Origin: CAVPTL01 sp963708725
GTDB taxonomy: Bacteria > Actinomycetota > Thermoleophilia > Gaiellales > JAICJC01
Length of the DNA stretch: 64,000 nt
Assembly (NCBI GenBank): GCA_963708725.1
Contig: CAVPTL010000014.1
Location: 62,001 to 126,000, forward strand
Reading direction: 5' to 3'
In this document: positions 7,735 through 15,807 of the stretch, piece by piece
How positions within the stretch are numbered: position 1 is the stretch's first letter
Layout of the letters: each line of letters starts with the position of its first letter
Translations under genes and position numbers: made by a program
Notes under the pieces: generated by a model
Databases searched by the model: none
What the model was told of the DNA's origin: nothing
Seen by the model: only the letters and a program-made list of their open reading frames with translations

Positions 7735-8499
7735 TCAGGTGCTGAGCGTGCGATCCAGCAAGTCGAACAGCCGCGCCCATGCCCGCTCCGCGGACGGTTG
7801 GTCGTAGGCGGGCGTGTCGGTCTGCGTCCACCCGTGCTGGGCGCCCACATACAGCTCGGTGGTGTTTCGGACGTGGGCCTCGCCCAGGACCGCCGACAGC
7901 CGTCCCATCTGCTCGGGAGGCATCGAACCGTCGTTGTCGGCGTGCCCGACATAGAGCTCTGCCCGAGCGTGCACCGCTGCCAGATGGGGACTGTCGTCGG
8001 CCTCGGTTGCGAGACCACCGCCGTGGAAGCTGGCGGCCGCACCGACGTCGTCGGGAAACTCGCCGGCCATCCGCAGGCTGACGCGACCACCGAGGCAGTA
8101 GCCGGTGGTGCCGATCGCCCCGTCGCCGGCTTCGGAGCGTCCGCGGAGGAACGCAAGCCATGCCTTCGAGTCGGCGTTCAGGGCTTCGGGAGTCAGCAGT
8201 GCCATCTTGGGACGAAGCATCGCAAACAGCGGCGCGCGATCTTCGGCGGAGATCAACTCCACGATGTTCTCGGCCACCGGTGAGCGGCCCGAGCGGTAAA
8301 ACAGGTTGGGCACGAACACGAAGTACCCCCGCGCCGCGAGCTTCTGCGCGTGCGCCTCGACCGCTGGCCGAAGGCCGTAGGCGTCCATGTACAGGATCAC
8401 CGCCGGATGCGGCTCCCCACCGGACGGGCGCGCCACAAAGGCGTCCGCGACCCCGTCGCCGGCGGGCACATCGATCGACTCCGAAATCACGTTAGCCAT
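7735..8499 (-). CDS. Dienelactone hydrolase family protein
   Basis: This 254-residue alpha/beta-hydrolase has the dienelactone-hydrolase signature: the nucleophile elbow GTTGYCLGGRVSLRMAG with catalytic Cys instead of Ser, an acidic residue in VGHADNDGSMP, and the C-terminal His in GAQHGWTQTD. It would hydrolyse a dienelactone or related ester in the cytoplasm. The usual partners of chlorocatechol degradation are absent, so the physiological substrate is open. It is divergent from the EamA permease gene, with 87 bp between the starts. Start ATG is at 8497-8499. Confidence 0.85.
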   Translation of the reverse strand: MANVISESIDVPAGDGVADAFVARPSGGEPHPAVILYMDAYGLRPAVEAHAQKLAARGYFVFVPNLFYRSGRSPVAENIVELISAEDRAPLFAMLRPKMALLTPEALNADSKAWLAFLRGRSEAGDGAIGTTGYCLGGRVSLRMAGEFPDDVGAAASFHGGGLATEADDSPHLAAVHARAELYVGHADNDGSMPPEQMGRLSAVLGEAHVRNTTELYVGAQHGWTQTDTPAYDQPSAERAWARLFDLLDRTLST

Positions 8500-8586
8500 C
8501 TCAGCCTCCGGTATTCATTCAGCAACATCCCCTACGACCCGCAAACCTTACCTGTTCGTCAAGTTTGAGAGCGCTACCCTGCCGCG

Positions 8587-9549
8587 ATGGAATCCGCGGC
8601 CGCGCCGGGCGCGGCGTCAACCGCCTCGACCCACCATCGCGGCCTCGCATGGGCGTTTGCAGGTGTCCTGATCTTCTCGTTCACGGTGCCGCTGACCAAG
8701 GTCGCGGTGGGAGGATTCGACCCCTACCTCACAGCGACCGCACGGGCGGCGATCGCAGGCATCCTGGCCGCCACCCTGTTGGTCGCGTTGCGGGTCGCGC
8801 CCCCGGCGCGCGAGTACCTGCGGCCGTTGGTGATCACGATGTTGGCCGCGGTGTTCGGCTGGCCAATCCTTCTGGCCCTGGCGCTCCAGCGCACCACCTC
8901 GGCCCACGTCGCGGTGATCGCGTCGTTTTTGCCCCTGACCACCGCCCTTTTGGCCGTGCTTCGCACCCACGAACGGGTGAGCTGGCAGTTCTGGGCCGCC
9001 GCCGGCTCCGGCACCGCTGTACTGGTCGGGTTCGCACTGGCCCACGGGGGCGCGAGCGGCGATGATCTGATCGCCGATCTGTTGGTGATGGCCGCGGTGC
9101 TCTGTGCGTCGTGGTCGTACGTCGAGGGAGCTTCGGTGACGCGCGTGATTCCTGGCTGGCAGGTGATCTCGTGGGTCGTGGTGATGGCCCTGCCGCTCAC
9201 GATTCCGGTCTCGGTGATCCTGTGGTGGTCGACCAACGGTGATTTCGACACCACTCCCAGGCAATGGGCGGCGCTGGTGCTGCTCGGCGTGATGTCGATG
9301 TACGTCGGATTCTTCGCCTGGTATCGCGGCCTCTCGATGGCGGGAGTGGCGCGCGGCGGCCAGGTGCAGCAACTCCAGGCGCTTCTGACCCTCCTGTGGT
9401 CGGCGATCTTCCTGGACGAGACCGTGGATGCCTCGACCGTCGCCGTCGCGTTGGCGATCATCGCCTCGGTGGTGTGGGCACAGCGAGGCCGATCACCCAC
9501 TCCGACCGCCGGGCAGATGCCGCCCGGCGGTCAGGGTCAGTGTGACTAG
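8587..9549 (+). CDS. EamA/DMT family transporter
   Basis: This protein of 320 residues has ten predicted membrane helices, arranged as two EamA repeats. The first begins GLAWAFAGVLIFSFTVPLTKVAVGGFDPYL, and the second follows near VMAAVLCASWSYVEGASVTRVIPG. The C-terminal end of repeat two has QLQALLTLLWSAIFLDETVDASTV, the typical DMT helix 9-10 glutamate motif. It exports or imports small metabolites, with unknown specificity. It is unrelated at close range to the NIPA-like permease at 737. Its stop codon overlaps the stop of the convergent secreted-protein gene by four bases. Confidence 0.87.
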   Translation: MESAAAPGAASTASTHHRGLAWAFAGVLIFSFTVPLTKVAVGGFDPYLTATARAAIAGILAATLLVALRVAPPAREYLRPLVITMLAAVFGWPILLALALQRTTSAHVAVIASFLPLTTALLAVLRTHERVSWQFWAAAGSGTAVLVGFALAHGGASGDDLIADLLVMAAVLCASWSYVEGASVTRVIPGWQVISWVVVMALPLTIPVSVILWWSTNGDFDTTPRQWAALVLLGVMSMYVGFFAWYRGLSMAGVARGGQVQQLQALLTLLWSAIFLDETVDASTVAVALAIIASVVWAQRGRSPTPTAGQMPPGGQGQCD

Positions 9550-10418
9550 GAAACCGCGGTGATCCGCACTGCCGGGATCAGCCCAACGTACGCGTTGGGC
9601 GTCCCGTTGCAGGGGCCGTCGAGGTTGAACGCGCTGGCCACGAACGGGCTCGATGCTCCGATTCCGTTGGTGGGATCGGCACACGTGAAGCCAAGGTAGC
9701 TGGTGTCCCAGAATATGCCGCCCGGGAACACCTGCTTACCGACGGTGGTCGCCGGACTGAGGGCCAGGTTGAGCGAGTCCTCGGGGGCGTTGGTGCCGCC
9801 GAGCGGGGCCGGGCCGTGGTGGTCGGAGTTGTACGAGACGCCGTACACGATCCGCTGGGGCAGCTTCTTGTTCAGCGCCCGCAGATTGAACGTGACGGTG
9901 TGGTAGAGCCCGTTGTGGCAGGCCTTCTCGTGGGCGTCATACCACTCGCCCACCATGCCCATGTCGGCGCACTTGTTGCTCATCGAGGGCCGGTAGGGCA
10001 TCGTGAAGGTACGGGTGACCGAAAGCATGCGATTGCCCGGCACCGTCTCGCCGCTGGGCAGGGTGGCCTTCCACCGATAGATATTGAGGGTTACCGGCAC
10101 CTTGAAGGTCGCCCCCGGATCGGTGACGCAGGTGGTGAGGTTCCACTGACCCGACTGGCATGCCCAGTCCGTGAACCCGACGGTGACCCGGTCGAGCGTG
10201 TGGCCATGGCGCCCAAACTGCACCTCGTCGCCGAGCTGGTTGAAGCTGTAGGCCTCGACGCCGAGACTGGGAAGGCTGCCCGGGGCGGGCGCAGGCGTCG
10301 AGTTGTAGATGACCTTGGCCACCGGCTTCGGCTTGACGTGGGCCGAGGCCGACGCCACCGACATGCCGAGGATGGCTGTGAAGGCGAGAACTGTTGCCGT
10401 GAGGGGACGAAACCGCAT
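9546..10418 (-). CDS. Secreted protein of unknown function
   Basis: I do not recognise the family of this 290-residue protein. MRFRPLTATVLAFTAILGMSVASASA is a clear Sec signal peptide. The mature part has several cysteines (for example WACQSG, TTCVTD, NKCADM, KACHNG, TCADPT, GPCNGT), suggesting disulfides, and is rich in aromatic and Asn/Thr residues, as in beta-sandwich extracellular proteins. The ATG at 10416-10418 has AAGGAG nine bases upstream. A longer in-frame reading that fuses it with upstream permease sequence is an artefact. It lies downstream of the frameshifted permease, with its own 116-bp leader. Confidence 0.75.
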   Translation of the reverse strand: MRFRPLTATVLAFTAILGMSVASASAHVKPKPVAKVIYNSTPAPAPGSLPSLGVEAYSFNQLGDEVQFGRHGHTLDRVTVGFTDWACQSGQWNLTTCVTDPGATFKVPVTLNIYRWKATLPSGETVPGNRMLSVTRTFTMPYRPSMSNKCADMGMVGEWYDAHEKACHNGLYHTVTFNLRALNKKLPQRIVYGVSYNSDHHGPAPLGGTNAPEDSLNLALSPATTVGKQVFPGGIFWDTSYLGFTCADPTNGIGASSPFVASAFNLDGPCNGTPNAYVGLIPAVRITAVS

Positions 10419-10534
10419 CGGTGGTGCTCCTTGATTTGGCGGGGGTACGCCAAAGCGTGGCGTCCGTTTTGTATCGGTCGGTTTCGCGCCAAACCTGAGT
10501 CTCAACCGCACTGGCCGTCCGAATTTTGACGGCG

Positions 10535-11384
10535 TCAGCGCGAGCTGTCGGGTGACCGCTCGCTGAGCAGCAGCACGTAGAGACCGTAGGCGGCCACGAG
10601 CAGCGCGAGCCCTGCGGCCGCCGTCTCGGCCGCGGAGCCGCGCATCTGCTCGTCGAACAGCGTGATCGCCAGGACGACGGCGACGGCGGAGGTGAACGCC
10701 TGGTTGGTCGCAATCGCCAGCTCGAGGCTGTTTTGGAGGGCGATCTGGGTGAGCCAGAAGGCGGCCACCGAAACCACGATCAGCGCGTACAGATGCCAGT
10801 CGGCGATGAACGCGACGACACCACCGTCCCAGGCGTCGACCACCGCCACGGTCAGCCCCGCGCTCAGCCCGAACAGGATGCCCGAGGCGCTCCCGACCGC
10901 GGTTGCCCGCACCGGTGGCCGGGACCGCAGAGTCGCCAGGACGAGGCCAGATGCAGGCCACCGTCGAGAGCGCTGCGGCCACCGCCCAGGCGGCGGTGGA
11001 GGCATCGTCGGTTCCCCCGGTGGTGTCGGCAAAAGCGACGAATGCGATCAGGCCGCCGGTCACCAGGATCGCGCCGATCACCTCGCGGCGGGAGACCACC
11101 TGAGACGTCAGCCAGACGCCGAGCGGGAGTGCGAATACCACACTCGTGACCTGGATCGGCTGCACCACGATCAGCCGGCCGAGTCGCAGCGCCAGCGCCT
11201 GGAGGCCGAATCCGGCGAGCACGGTGACCACGCCCACCAGCCACACCGGTTGGCGGGCGAGACGCGCGAGAAAATCGGCCCGCATGTTCGAATCGGCGGG
11301 CTCCTCGAGCGTGCCCTTCTGCTGGAGCACCGTGCCCAAAGCGAACAGGAACGCTGCGGCGAAGGCAAGCCCGACAGCGACCAT
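10535..11384 (-). pseudogene. Frameshifted DMT/EamA-like permease, paralogue of 737-1591
   Basis: The first half (from ATG 11382-11384) reads MVAVGLAFAAAFLFALGTVLQQKG...VVQPIQVTSVVFALP. The second half continues in another frame as VGSASGILFGLSAGLT...DWHLYALIVVSVAAFWLTQIALQ and ends at TGA 10535. Both halves align end to end with the intact permease at 737. The frames join near 10949, where the alignment fits one extra base. The total of 850 bp is one more than a whole number of codons. It begins four bases after the stop of the acetyltransferase gene, so it was part of that operon. Either a recent pseudogene or a single-base sequencing error explains it. Confidence 0.8.
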
Positions 11385-11388
11385 GTGG

Positions 11389-11907
11389 CTAGTCGAGCGG
11401 GAGGCGCATCGCGCCGCGAATGGAGACGTCGAGGCCGATCTCTGCCTCGTGGGCGCGCAGGGCGGCCAGGTCAGGTGCCAGCTCCTGGTCGGGGATGTCC
11501 ACGTACCCGAGCCGGCGATAGTAGGGGCCATTCCAGGCGACATCCCGAAACGTGAGCAAGGTGATCGCGGGGTACCCGTGGGCGCGGGCCCACACGGTCA
11601 CCTCATCCATGATCAGACGGCCGATGCCCCGCCGCCCGTAGTCAGGGTGGACGGTCACCTGCTCGATATGCGCGGCCCCGTCGAGCACATCCACGATGGC
11701 ATATGCGCACACGACGGTGTCGGATTCCGCGACCCACGCCCGACCGTCGACGACGTAGCCGGCGAGCAACTCCGTCTCGTGCGCCCCGTCCTCGGCGACA
11801 TCGTGCATCCCGATGGTGGCGAACAGCGCGCCCGCGGCGATCTCGATCTCCTGCATCGCGGTGATGTCTCCCGGGCCCGCGAGGCGCACATTGACGACGT
11901 CGGTCAT
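11389..11907 (-). CDS. GNAT family N-acetyltransferase
   Basis: This 172-residue protein has the GNAT core. The acetyl-CoA pyrophosphate loop is VTVHPDYGRRGIGRLIMDEV (consensus RxxGxG/A), preceded by the beta-4 strand AAHIEQ and followed by YPAITLLTFRDVAWNGPYYRRLGYV. The end, IPDQELAPDLAALRAHEAEIGLD, resembles acetyltransferases seen in many soil bacteria that modify small amines. The acceptor cannot be predicted. It is the first gene of a two-gene unit with the frameshifted permease. An acetyltransferase next to an exporter often signals detoxification, which is inference. Confidence 0.87.
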   Translation of the reverse strand: MTDVVNVRLAGPGDITAMQEIEIAAGALFATIGMHDVAEDGAHETELLAGYVVDGRAWVAESDTVVCAYAIVDVLDGAAHIEQVTVHPDYGRRGIGRLIMDEVTVWARAHGYPAITLLTFRDVAWNGPYYRRLGYVDIPDQELAPDLAALRAHEAEIGLDVSIRGAMRLPLD

Positions 11908-11956
11908 CGCAGGATCCTACGCGCGCGCCCACCCGCGGCGGCTACGTTGTCGAGCG

Positions 11957-12394
11957 ATGGAGCAACGCGACCAACGATTTCGGGTACTCGCCGCAGGCGA
12001 TGCGTTCTGGCGCCCGTCGAATCAGATGGGCGTGGACAACACCGATCTCGCCAAGCAGCTCGAGATCACGACGCTTGGGGCGCGGCTGTGGCGGCTCGCG
12101 CCGGGACAGTCCTCGACCAGGCATCGGCATATCGGCGAGCACGAGTTGTACGTGGTACTCGAAGGCACCGGCCGGATCCGGATCGATGACTCGCTCCTGA
12201 CCCTCGAGCCATTGTCGGCGGTCGCGGTCGAGCCCGATGGCATCCGCCAGGTGTTCAACGACACCGATCGCGATGCGCTGTGGCTGGTCGTGGGCGCTCC
12301 ACCGGAACCGGCGAACTCGCTCGAGATGACGCCCGAGCTCCTGGCGCGGATCTATCCCGACGGCCCGAAGGCGCTTCCGCCCGAGCTCGCCTGA
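11957..12394 (+). CDS. Cupin domain protein
   Basis: This 145-residue single-domain cupin has the metal-binding motif 1 GQSSTRHRHIGEHELYVVLEGTGRI (two His and a Glu) and the second motif VAVEPDGIRQVFNDTDRDALWLVVG, whose usual His is replaced (GIRQVF), so the metal site may be incomplete. Such proteins act as small dioxygenases, isomerases or ligand sensors. It is divergent from the acetyltransferase gene, with 49 bp between starts. The ATG at 11957 has no strong ribosome site. Downstream, the PH-domain pair runs in the same direction. Confidence 0.8.
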   Translation: MEQRDQRFRVLAAGDAFWRPSNQMGVDNTDLAKQLEITTLGARLWRLAPGQSSTRHRHIGEHELYVVLEGTGRIRIDDSLLTLEPLSAVAVEPDGIRQVFNDTDRDALWLVVGAPPEPANSLEMTPELLARIYPDGPKALPPELA

Positions 12395-12451
12395 CATGCG
12401 ACACGCGTGTCGCTTTTCGAAATCGCGGCAGCCGGGCATACGCTCTTCGAG

Positions 12452-12949
12452 ATGGTTTCTGGGGCGATCGTGACCGAGGGCGATCTCCTGCACTGGCGAA
12501 CGCCGTCGGTGCGGCTGCTGAAGCTGCGCCGACTCGAGCTGGCGCTGGCGACGGTTGCTGCGATGGTGGTCGCGGGGATCGTCGTGGGGATCTACTTCGA
12601 CCTTGCCCTCGCCGTTGGCGCGGCAGTGGTGGCGTTGATCGGCGGAGTGATCGGCGAGCGAATCGTGAAACGTCGAGTCGCCGCCTGGGGCTACGCCGAG
12701 CGGGAGGATGACCTGCTCGTGCGCCGCGGGGTGCTGTTCTCAAAACTCTCCGTGGTGCCGTACGGCCGGATGCAGTTCGTCGACGTCACCGCCGGCCCGT
12801 TCGAGCGCTCGTTTCGGCTCGCCACCGTCAAGATGCACACCGCGGCTGCCGCCAGCGACGCCCGGATTCCCGGCCTCGAGCGGGAGGAGGCCGAGCGGCT
12901 GCGTGATCGGCTCGCCGAGCTGGGAGAGGCTCAGGCGGCGGGCATATGA
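12452..12949 (+). CDS. Bacterial PH (YdbS-like) membrane protein
   Basis: This 165-residue protein has two adjacent membrane segments (ELALATVAAMVVAGIVVGIYF and LALAVGAAVVALIGGVIG) followed by a bPH_2 domain, seen in AWGYAEREDDLLVRRGVLFSKLSVVPYGRMQFVDVTAGPFERSFRLATVKMHTAAA. That arrangement matches YdbS. YdbS/YdbT pairs are implicated in membrane stress tolerance in Bacillus. Its TGA overlaps the ATG of the next gene (ATGA), so the two are translationally coupled. I chose ATG 12452; a GTG at 12407 would add 15 residues. Confidence 0.82.
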   Translation: MVSGAIVTEGDLLHWRTPSVRLLKLRRLELALATVAAMVVAGIVVGIYFDLALAVGAAVVALIGGVIGERIVKRRVAAWGYAEREDDLLVRRGVLFSKLSVVPYGRMQFVDVTAGPFERSFRLATVKMHTAAAASDARIPGLEREEAERLRDRLAELGEAQAAGI

Positions 12950-14238
12950 GCCAGCCCGACGGTTGGCGACGACTCCATCCCCTGTCCCCCATCGTTCGTG
13001 GAGGCCGGGGCACGATCGGCTTCATCGTCCTGCTTCTGCCGGCGATTCTGCGAGGCGGCGTCAGCCTTGGAGAGTTCATCCCCCTGGCCGCGGTGGCCGT
13101 GTTCGTCGTGGTCGGATACATCTCGTGGATCGTGACCCGCTGGACGGTGGACGGCGACGATCTGCGGATCGAGACGGGCCTTTTGCGCCGCCGGTCATTG
13201 CGGTTCCCGCTGTCACAGGTACAGGCGATCGATATCGCCCGGCCGGGCCTTGCCCGGCTCCTCGGCGTGGCCGAGTTGCGTCTGCGGATGGGCGGATCGA
13301 CCGGTGGGGCGGCTCGCCTTTCCTACGTTTCGGCCGGCGAGGTACAGGCGCTGCACGACCAGCTGATGACGCTCGCCCACGGCGACGCGCACGACCCTGC
13401 CGCCCCGGCCCCCAAGCCGGCGGAGGCCACCGTCCTGACCACGGTTCCCACCGGTCGGCTGGTCGCCTCGATCCTCATCAGCGACGTCGGGTTCTACGCC
13501 GAGGCGGTGTTCGTCGCGCTGGTGATCACCGCAGTCCTGGCTCCGGACATCGCCTCGGCGGTGATCAGCGGCGGCGGCCTGGTGTGGCTGATCGGCGTGG
13601 TCGCCGTCACCTGGCGGCGGTTCAATCAGGAGTACCGGCTGACCGTCTCCCAGGCCCATGACGGGCTGCGCCTCGGAGGCGGTCTGATCGCACTGACGTC
13701 AGAGACGATCCGACCGGGCCGGGTGCAGGCGGTACGGATGGTCGAGCCGCTCCTGTGGCGGCCGTTCGGGTGGTGTCGGCTCCAGGTCGATCTGGCGGGA
13801 CGCCAGCGCTCCGAGGGCGAGGGGCAGGCCCAACGACGCCAGCTGCGCACCGTGCTCCCGGTGGGTGACCGCGAACTCGTGGAGCTGCTGCTCGACCGGA
13901 TCCTCCCCGATCGCCCCCAGGAGCAATCCCCACCCCCCTCCCGCGCCCGATTCAAGAGCCCGTTGCGATACCGCATGCTCGGATGGGGCGGCACCGACAC
14001 CTGCGTGGTGACGACGTCGGGCCGGCTGCGGCGCACTACCAGCTGGGTGCCGCTCGAGAAGGTGCAGAGCCTGCGGCGCGTGCAAGGGCCGGTGCAGCGG
14101 CGGATGCGATTGGCGAGTGTCCATCTCGATACCGCCGGACGATCCGTGCACGCGACGCTTCGCGACCGAGACGTGGCCGAGGCCGACGACGCCCTCGCGC
14201 GGTTCGCCGATCTCGCCCGCGCACAGCGCCGCGCGTGA
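12946..14238 (+). CDS. Bacterial PH (YdbT-like) membrane protein
   Basis: This 430-residue protein has the YdbT plan: two pairs of membrane helices, each followed by bPH_2-type domains. The first pair is GFIVLLLPAILRGG and IPLAAVAVFVVVGYISWIV, then LRIETGLLRRRSLRFPLSQVQAIDIARPGLARLLGVAELRLRMG. The second pair lies near VFVALVITAVLAPDIASAVIS, then RPGRVQAVRMVEPLLWRPFGWCRLQVDLAG, and a last PH-like unit follows near SWVPLEKVQSLRRVQGPVQRRMRLASVHLDTAG. It forms a two-gene unit with the YdbS-like gene. The TGA stop is embedded in palindromic repeat copy 2. Confidence 0.85.
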   Translation: MSQPDGWRRLHPLSPIVRGGRGTIGFIVLLLPAILRGGVSLGEFIPLAAVAVFVVVGYISWIVTRWTVDGDDLRIETGLLRRRSLRFPLSQVQAIDIARPGLARLLGVAELRLRMGGSTGGAARLSYVSAGEVQALHDQLMTLAHGDAHDPAAPAPKPAEATVLTTVPTGRLVASILISDVGFYAEAVFVALVITAVLAPDIASAVISGGGLVWLIGVVAVTWRRFNQEYRLTVSQAHDGLRLGGGLIALTSETIRPGRVQAVRMVEPLLWRPFGWCRLQVDLAGRQRSEGEGQAQRRQLRTVLPVGDRELVELLLDRILPDRPQEQSPPPSRARFKSPLRYRMLGWGGTDTCVVTTSGRLRRTTSWVPLEKVQSLRRVQGPVQRRMRLASVHLDTAGRSVHATLRDRDVAEADDALARFADLARAQRRA

Positions 14239-14265
14239 ATAACGGTGCCAGGCACCGTTATTCAT
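14235..14265. repeat. Palindromic repeat copy 2 (C subtype)
   Basis: This 31-bp inverted repeat has arm GTGAATAACGGTGCC, central A at 14250, then the complement. The outermost pair is G opposite T, a wobble in RNA; otherwise it is perfect. The TGA stop of the YdbT-like gene (14236-14238) is within the left arm. Here the next gene (PPK2) runs in the same direction, so this copy sits in a tandem rather than a convergent junction. The centre base is inverted relative to the other copies. Confidence 0.88.
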
Positions 14266-14334
14266 CGGCACGCCCGACGACGTCTCGAACGAGGCGTTCC
14301 CGGTATCGAGCGCCGTGGGGGTAGGATGGTCGCG

Positions 14335-15159
14335 ATGTCGAAGAAGCGACCCACTCGCATCCACCGCCGCCTGTACGAGGCCGAGCTGGAGCGACTGCAG
14401 ATCGAGCTTGCCCGGATGCAGACGTGGGTACGCGATGAGGGCCAACGGGTTGTGGTGTTGTTCGAGGGGCGCGATGCCGCCGGCAAGGGCGGCACGATCA
14501 AGCGCATCACCGAACCGCTGAACACACGGTTTGCGCGGGTCGCCGCGCTCGCTGCGCCGACAGAGCGGGAGGCCTCGGAGTGGTACTTCCAGCGGTACGT
14601 CGCTCACCTGCCGGCGGCCGGTGAGATCGTCCTGTTCGATCGCAGCTGGTATAACCGCGCCGGCGTCGAGCACGTGCTCGGCTTCTGTACCGACGAGCAG
14701 TACCGCTTGTTCATGCGCCAGGTGCCCCAGTTTGAGCGAATGCTGATCGACGACGGCATCCTGTTTACGAAGTACTGGTTCTCGGTCTCCGACGAGGAGC
14801 AGAGGCGGCGGTTCCAGGATCGCATCGACGATCCGACCAAGCGTTGGAAGCTCTCGCCGATGGATCTCAAGTCACGGTCGCACTACGTCGACTACTCGCG
14901 GGCCAAGGATGAGATGTTCGAGCAGACCGACCTGCCCGGCACCGAGTGGTTCGTGGTCGAAGCCGACGACAAGCGCCGCGCGCGCCTCAACTGCATCAAC
15001 CACTTCTTGAGCCGGGTCCCGTGGGAAGACCGGACTCCGCCGCCGCCGCCCAAGCTCCCACGGCGCCAGGCCGACGGCGACTATGTGCGGCCGCCCAAGG
15101 ACTCACAGAACTACGTGCCCGACCACGCCGCCGCCCTCGAACGCGAGAGCGACAAGTAA
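14335..15159 (+). CDS. ppk2: Polyphosphate kinase 2 (PPK2)
   Basis: This 274-residue enzyme has the PPK2 Walker A VVVLFEGRDAAGKGGTIKRITEPLN, the lid-type motif of the family and Walker B VLFDRSWYNRAGVEHVLGF. It uses polyphosphate to phosphorylate nucleoside diphosphates or monophosphates. The single PPK2 domain and the segment KRWKLSPMDLKSRSHYVDYSRAKDEMF fit class I enzymes (GDP/ADP to GTP/ATP). The C terminus is proline-rich (PPPPPKLPRR). ATG 14335 is preceded by AGGATGG; an ATG nine bases upstream is an equal alternative. It follows repeat copy 2. Confidence 0.92.
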   Translation: MSKKRPTRIHRRLYEAELERLQIELARMQTWVRDEGQRVVVLFEGRDAAGKGGTIKRITEPLNTRFARVAALAAPTEREASEWYFQRYVAHLPAAGEIVLFDRSWYNRAGVEHVLGFCTDEQYRLFMRQVPQFERMLIDDGILFTKYWFSVSDEEQRRRFQDRIDDPTKRWKLSPMDLKSRSHYVDYSRAKDEMFEQTDLPGTEWFVVEADDKRRARLNCINHFLSRVPWEDRTPPPPPKLPRRQADGDYVRPPKDSQNYVPDHAAALERESDK

Positions 15160-15174
15160 CAGCGCGGGGTCTGC

Positions 15175-15678
15175 TCAGTCGGGCTCGATGGCACCCGAGA
15201 CCGTGCCGATCACCTCGCGGTAGTCGCTGTTATTGACGTTCACCACGTCGAAGTCGGTGTAGGACACATGCACCGGAATGGCTGACTGCCCCTTGGGACA
15301 CTGCTCCGCGCGCGTAAACGGCGCGGTGACGAGGTCAAGGTAATAAAAGCCGCGGACGACGCCGTGCGAGTTCGCGGTATAGCCTCGCGCGTCCGCCGAG
15401 ATCGCGATCGCGGATTTACTAAAGTGTTTTCGCCTGGGGAGAAACGTGTCGTCGGTGTAACAGCGATAGCTCTCAACCGCCGAAGTCGCGGTACCCGAAT
15501 AGGCGTAGTTCTGCCCCGGCTTGAGGCCGCCCTCGGTGAAGTTGATCATCAACTCCTCGCCCGCGGTCTGCGCTGTGACCGTGGTGAAGTGCGGCGTCGG
15601 GGAAGCCAGCGCCTGCGCTGGTAACACCGCCGCGAGCGCAAGCGCGCCCATCGCCGCCAGGTACCGGTACGTGCCCAC
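15175..15678 (-). CDS. Small secreted protein of unknown function
   Basis: I do not recognise this 167-residue protein. It starts at GTG (15676-15678) with AGGAGGGG five bases upstream. A Sec signal peptide (YLAAMGALALAAVLPAQALAS) is followed by a beta-rich mature region containing INFTEGGLKPGQNYAYSGTATSAVESYRCYTDD and YTANSHGVVRGFYYLDLVTAPF. Two cysteines (RCYT, EQCPKG) could form one disulfide. Its codon use includes more A/T-ending codons than the neighbours (for example around 15340-15440), a mild hint of acquisition. It is convergent with ppk2 with 15 bp between. A palindrome at 15693-15705 lies just upstream. Confidence 0.65.
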   Translation of the reverse strand: MGTYRYLAAMGALALAAVLPAQALASPTPHFTTVTAQTAGEELMINFTEGGLKPGQNYAYSGTATSAVESYRCYTDDTFLPRRKHFSKSAIAISADARGYTANSHGVVRGFYYLDLVTAPFTRAEQCPKGQSAIPVHVSYTDFDVVNVNNSDYREVIGTVSGAIEPD

Positions 15679-15692
15679 GTGACCCCTCCTGC

Positions 15693-15705
15693 TCGATTAA
15701 ATCGA
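15693..15705. promoter_or_regulatory. Candidate operator palindrome upstream of secreted protein
   Basis: TCGATT-A-AATCGA is a perfect 6-1-6 inverted repeat placed 15 bases upstream of the GTG start of the gene ending at 15175, next to an AT-rich ATATGTTCG stretch that could be part of its promoter. A transcription-factor site is plausible, but nothing identifies the binding protein. Confidence 0.35.
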
Positions 15706-15776
15706 ACATATCAGAGTTGTGCGAAATGTCACTCGCGTGAGGTCAGGTTTCTCCAAACAGACCCAACTCGAGGGGG

Positions 15777-15807
15777 GTGAATAACGGTGCCTGGCACCGT
15801 TATTCAC
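15777..15807. repeat. Palindromic repeat copy 3 (C subtype)
   Basis: This is a perfect 31-bp inverted repeat with arm GTGAATAACGGTGCC, central T at 15792 and the exact complement. The TGA stop of the leftward LysR gene (revcomp of 15804-15806) is inside the right arm. The next gene to the left is also leftward and starts at 15678, so this copy separates two tandem genes and can act as the LysR terminator. Confidence 0.9.

Noticed and set aside
10514..10533. Hairpin GCCGTC-N8-GACGGC after the frameshifted permease as an intrinsic terminator
   Set aside because: The stem is only six bases and no T-run follows on the minus strand. It may be structural noise in GC-rich DNA.
9546..11543. A single 665-codon leftward protein joining permease, linker and secreted protein
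   Set aside because: It reads through a frameshifted permease and into a protein with its own signal peptide and AAGGAG ribosome site at 10418. Separate genes explain it better.
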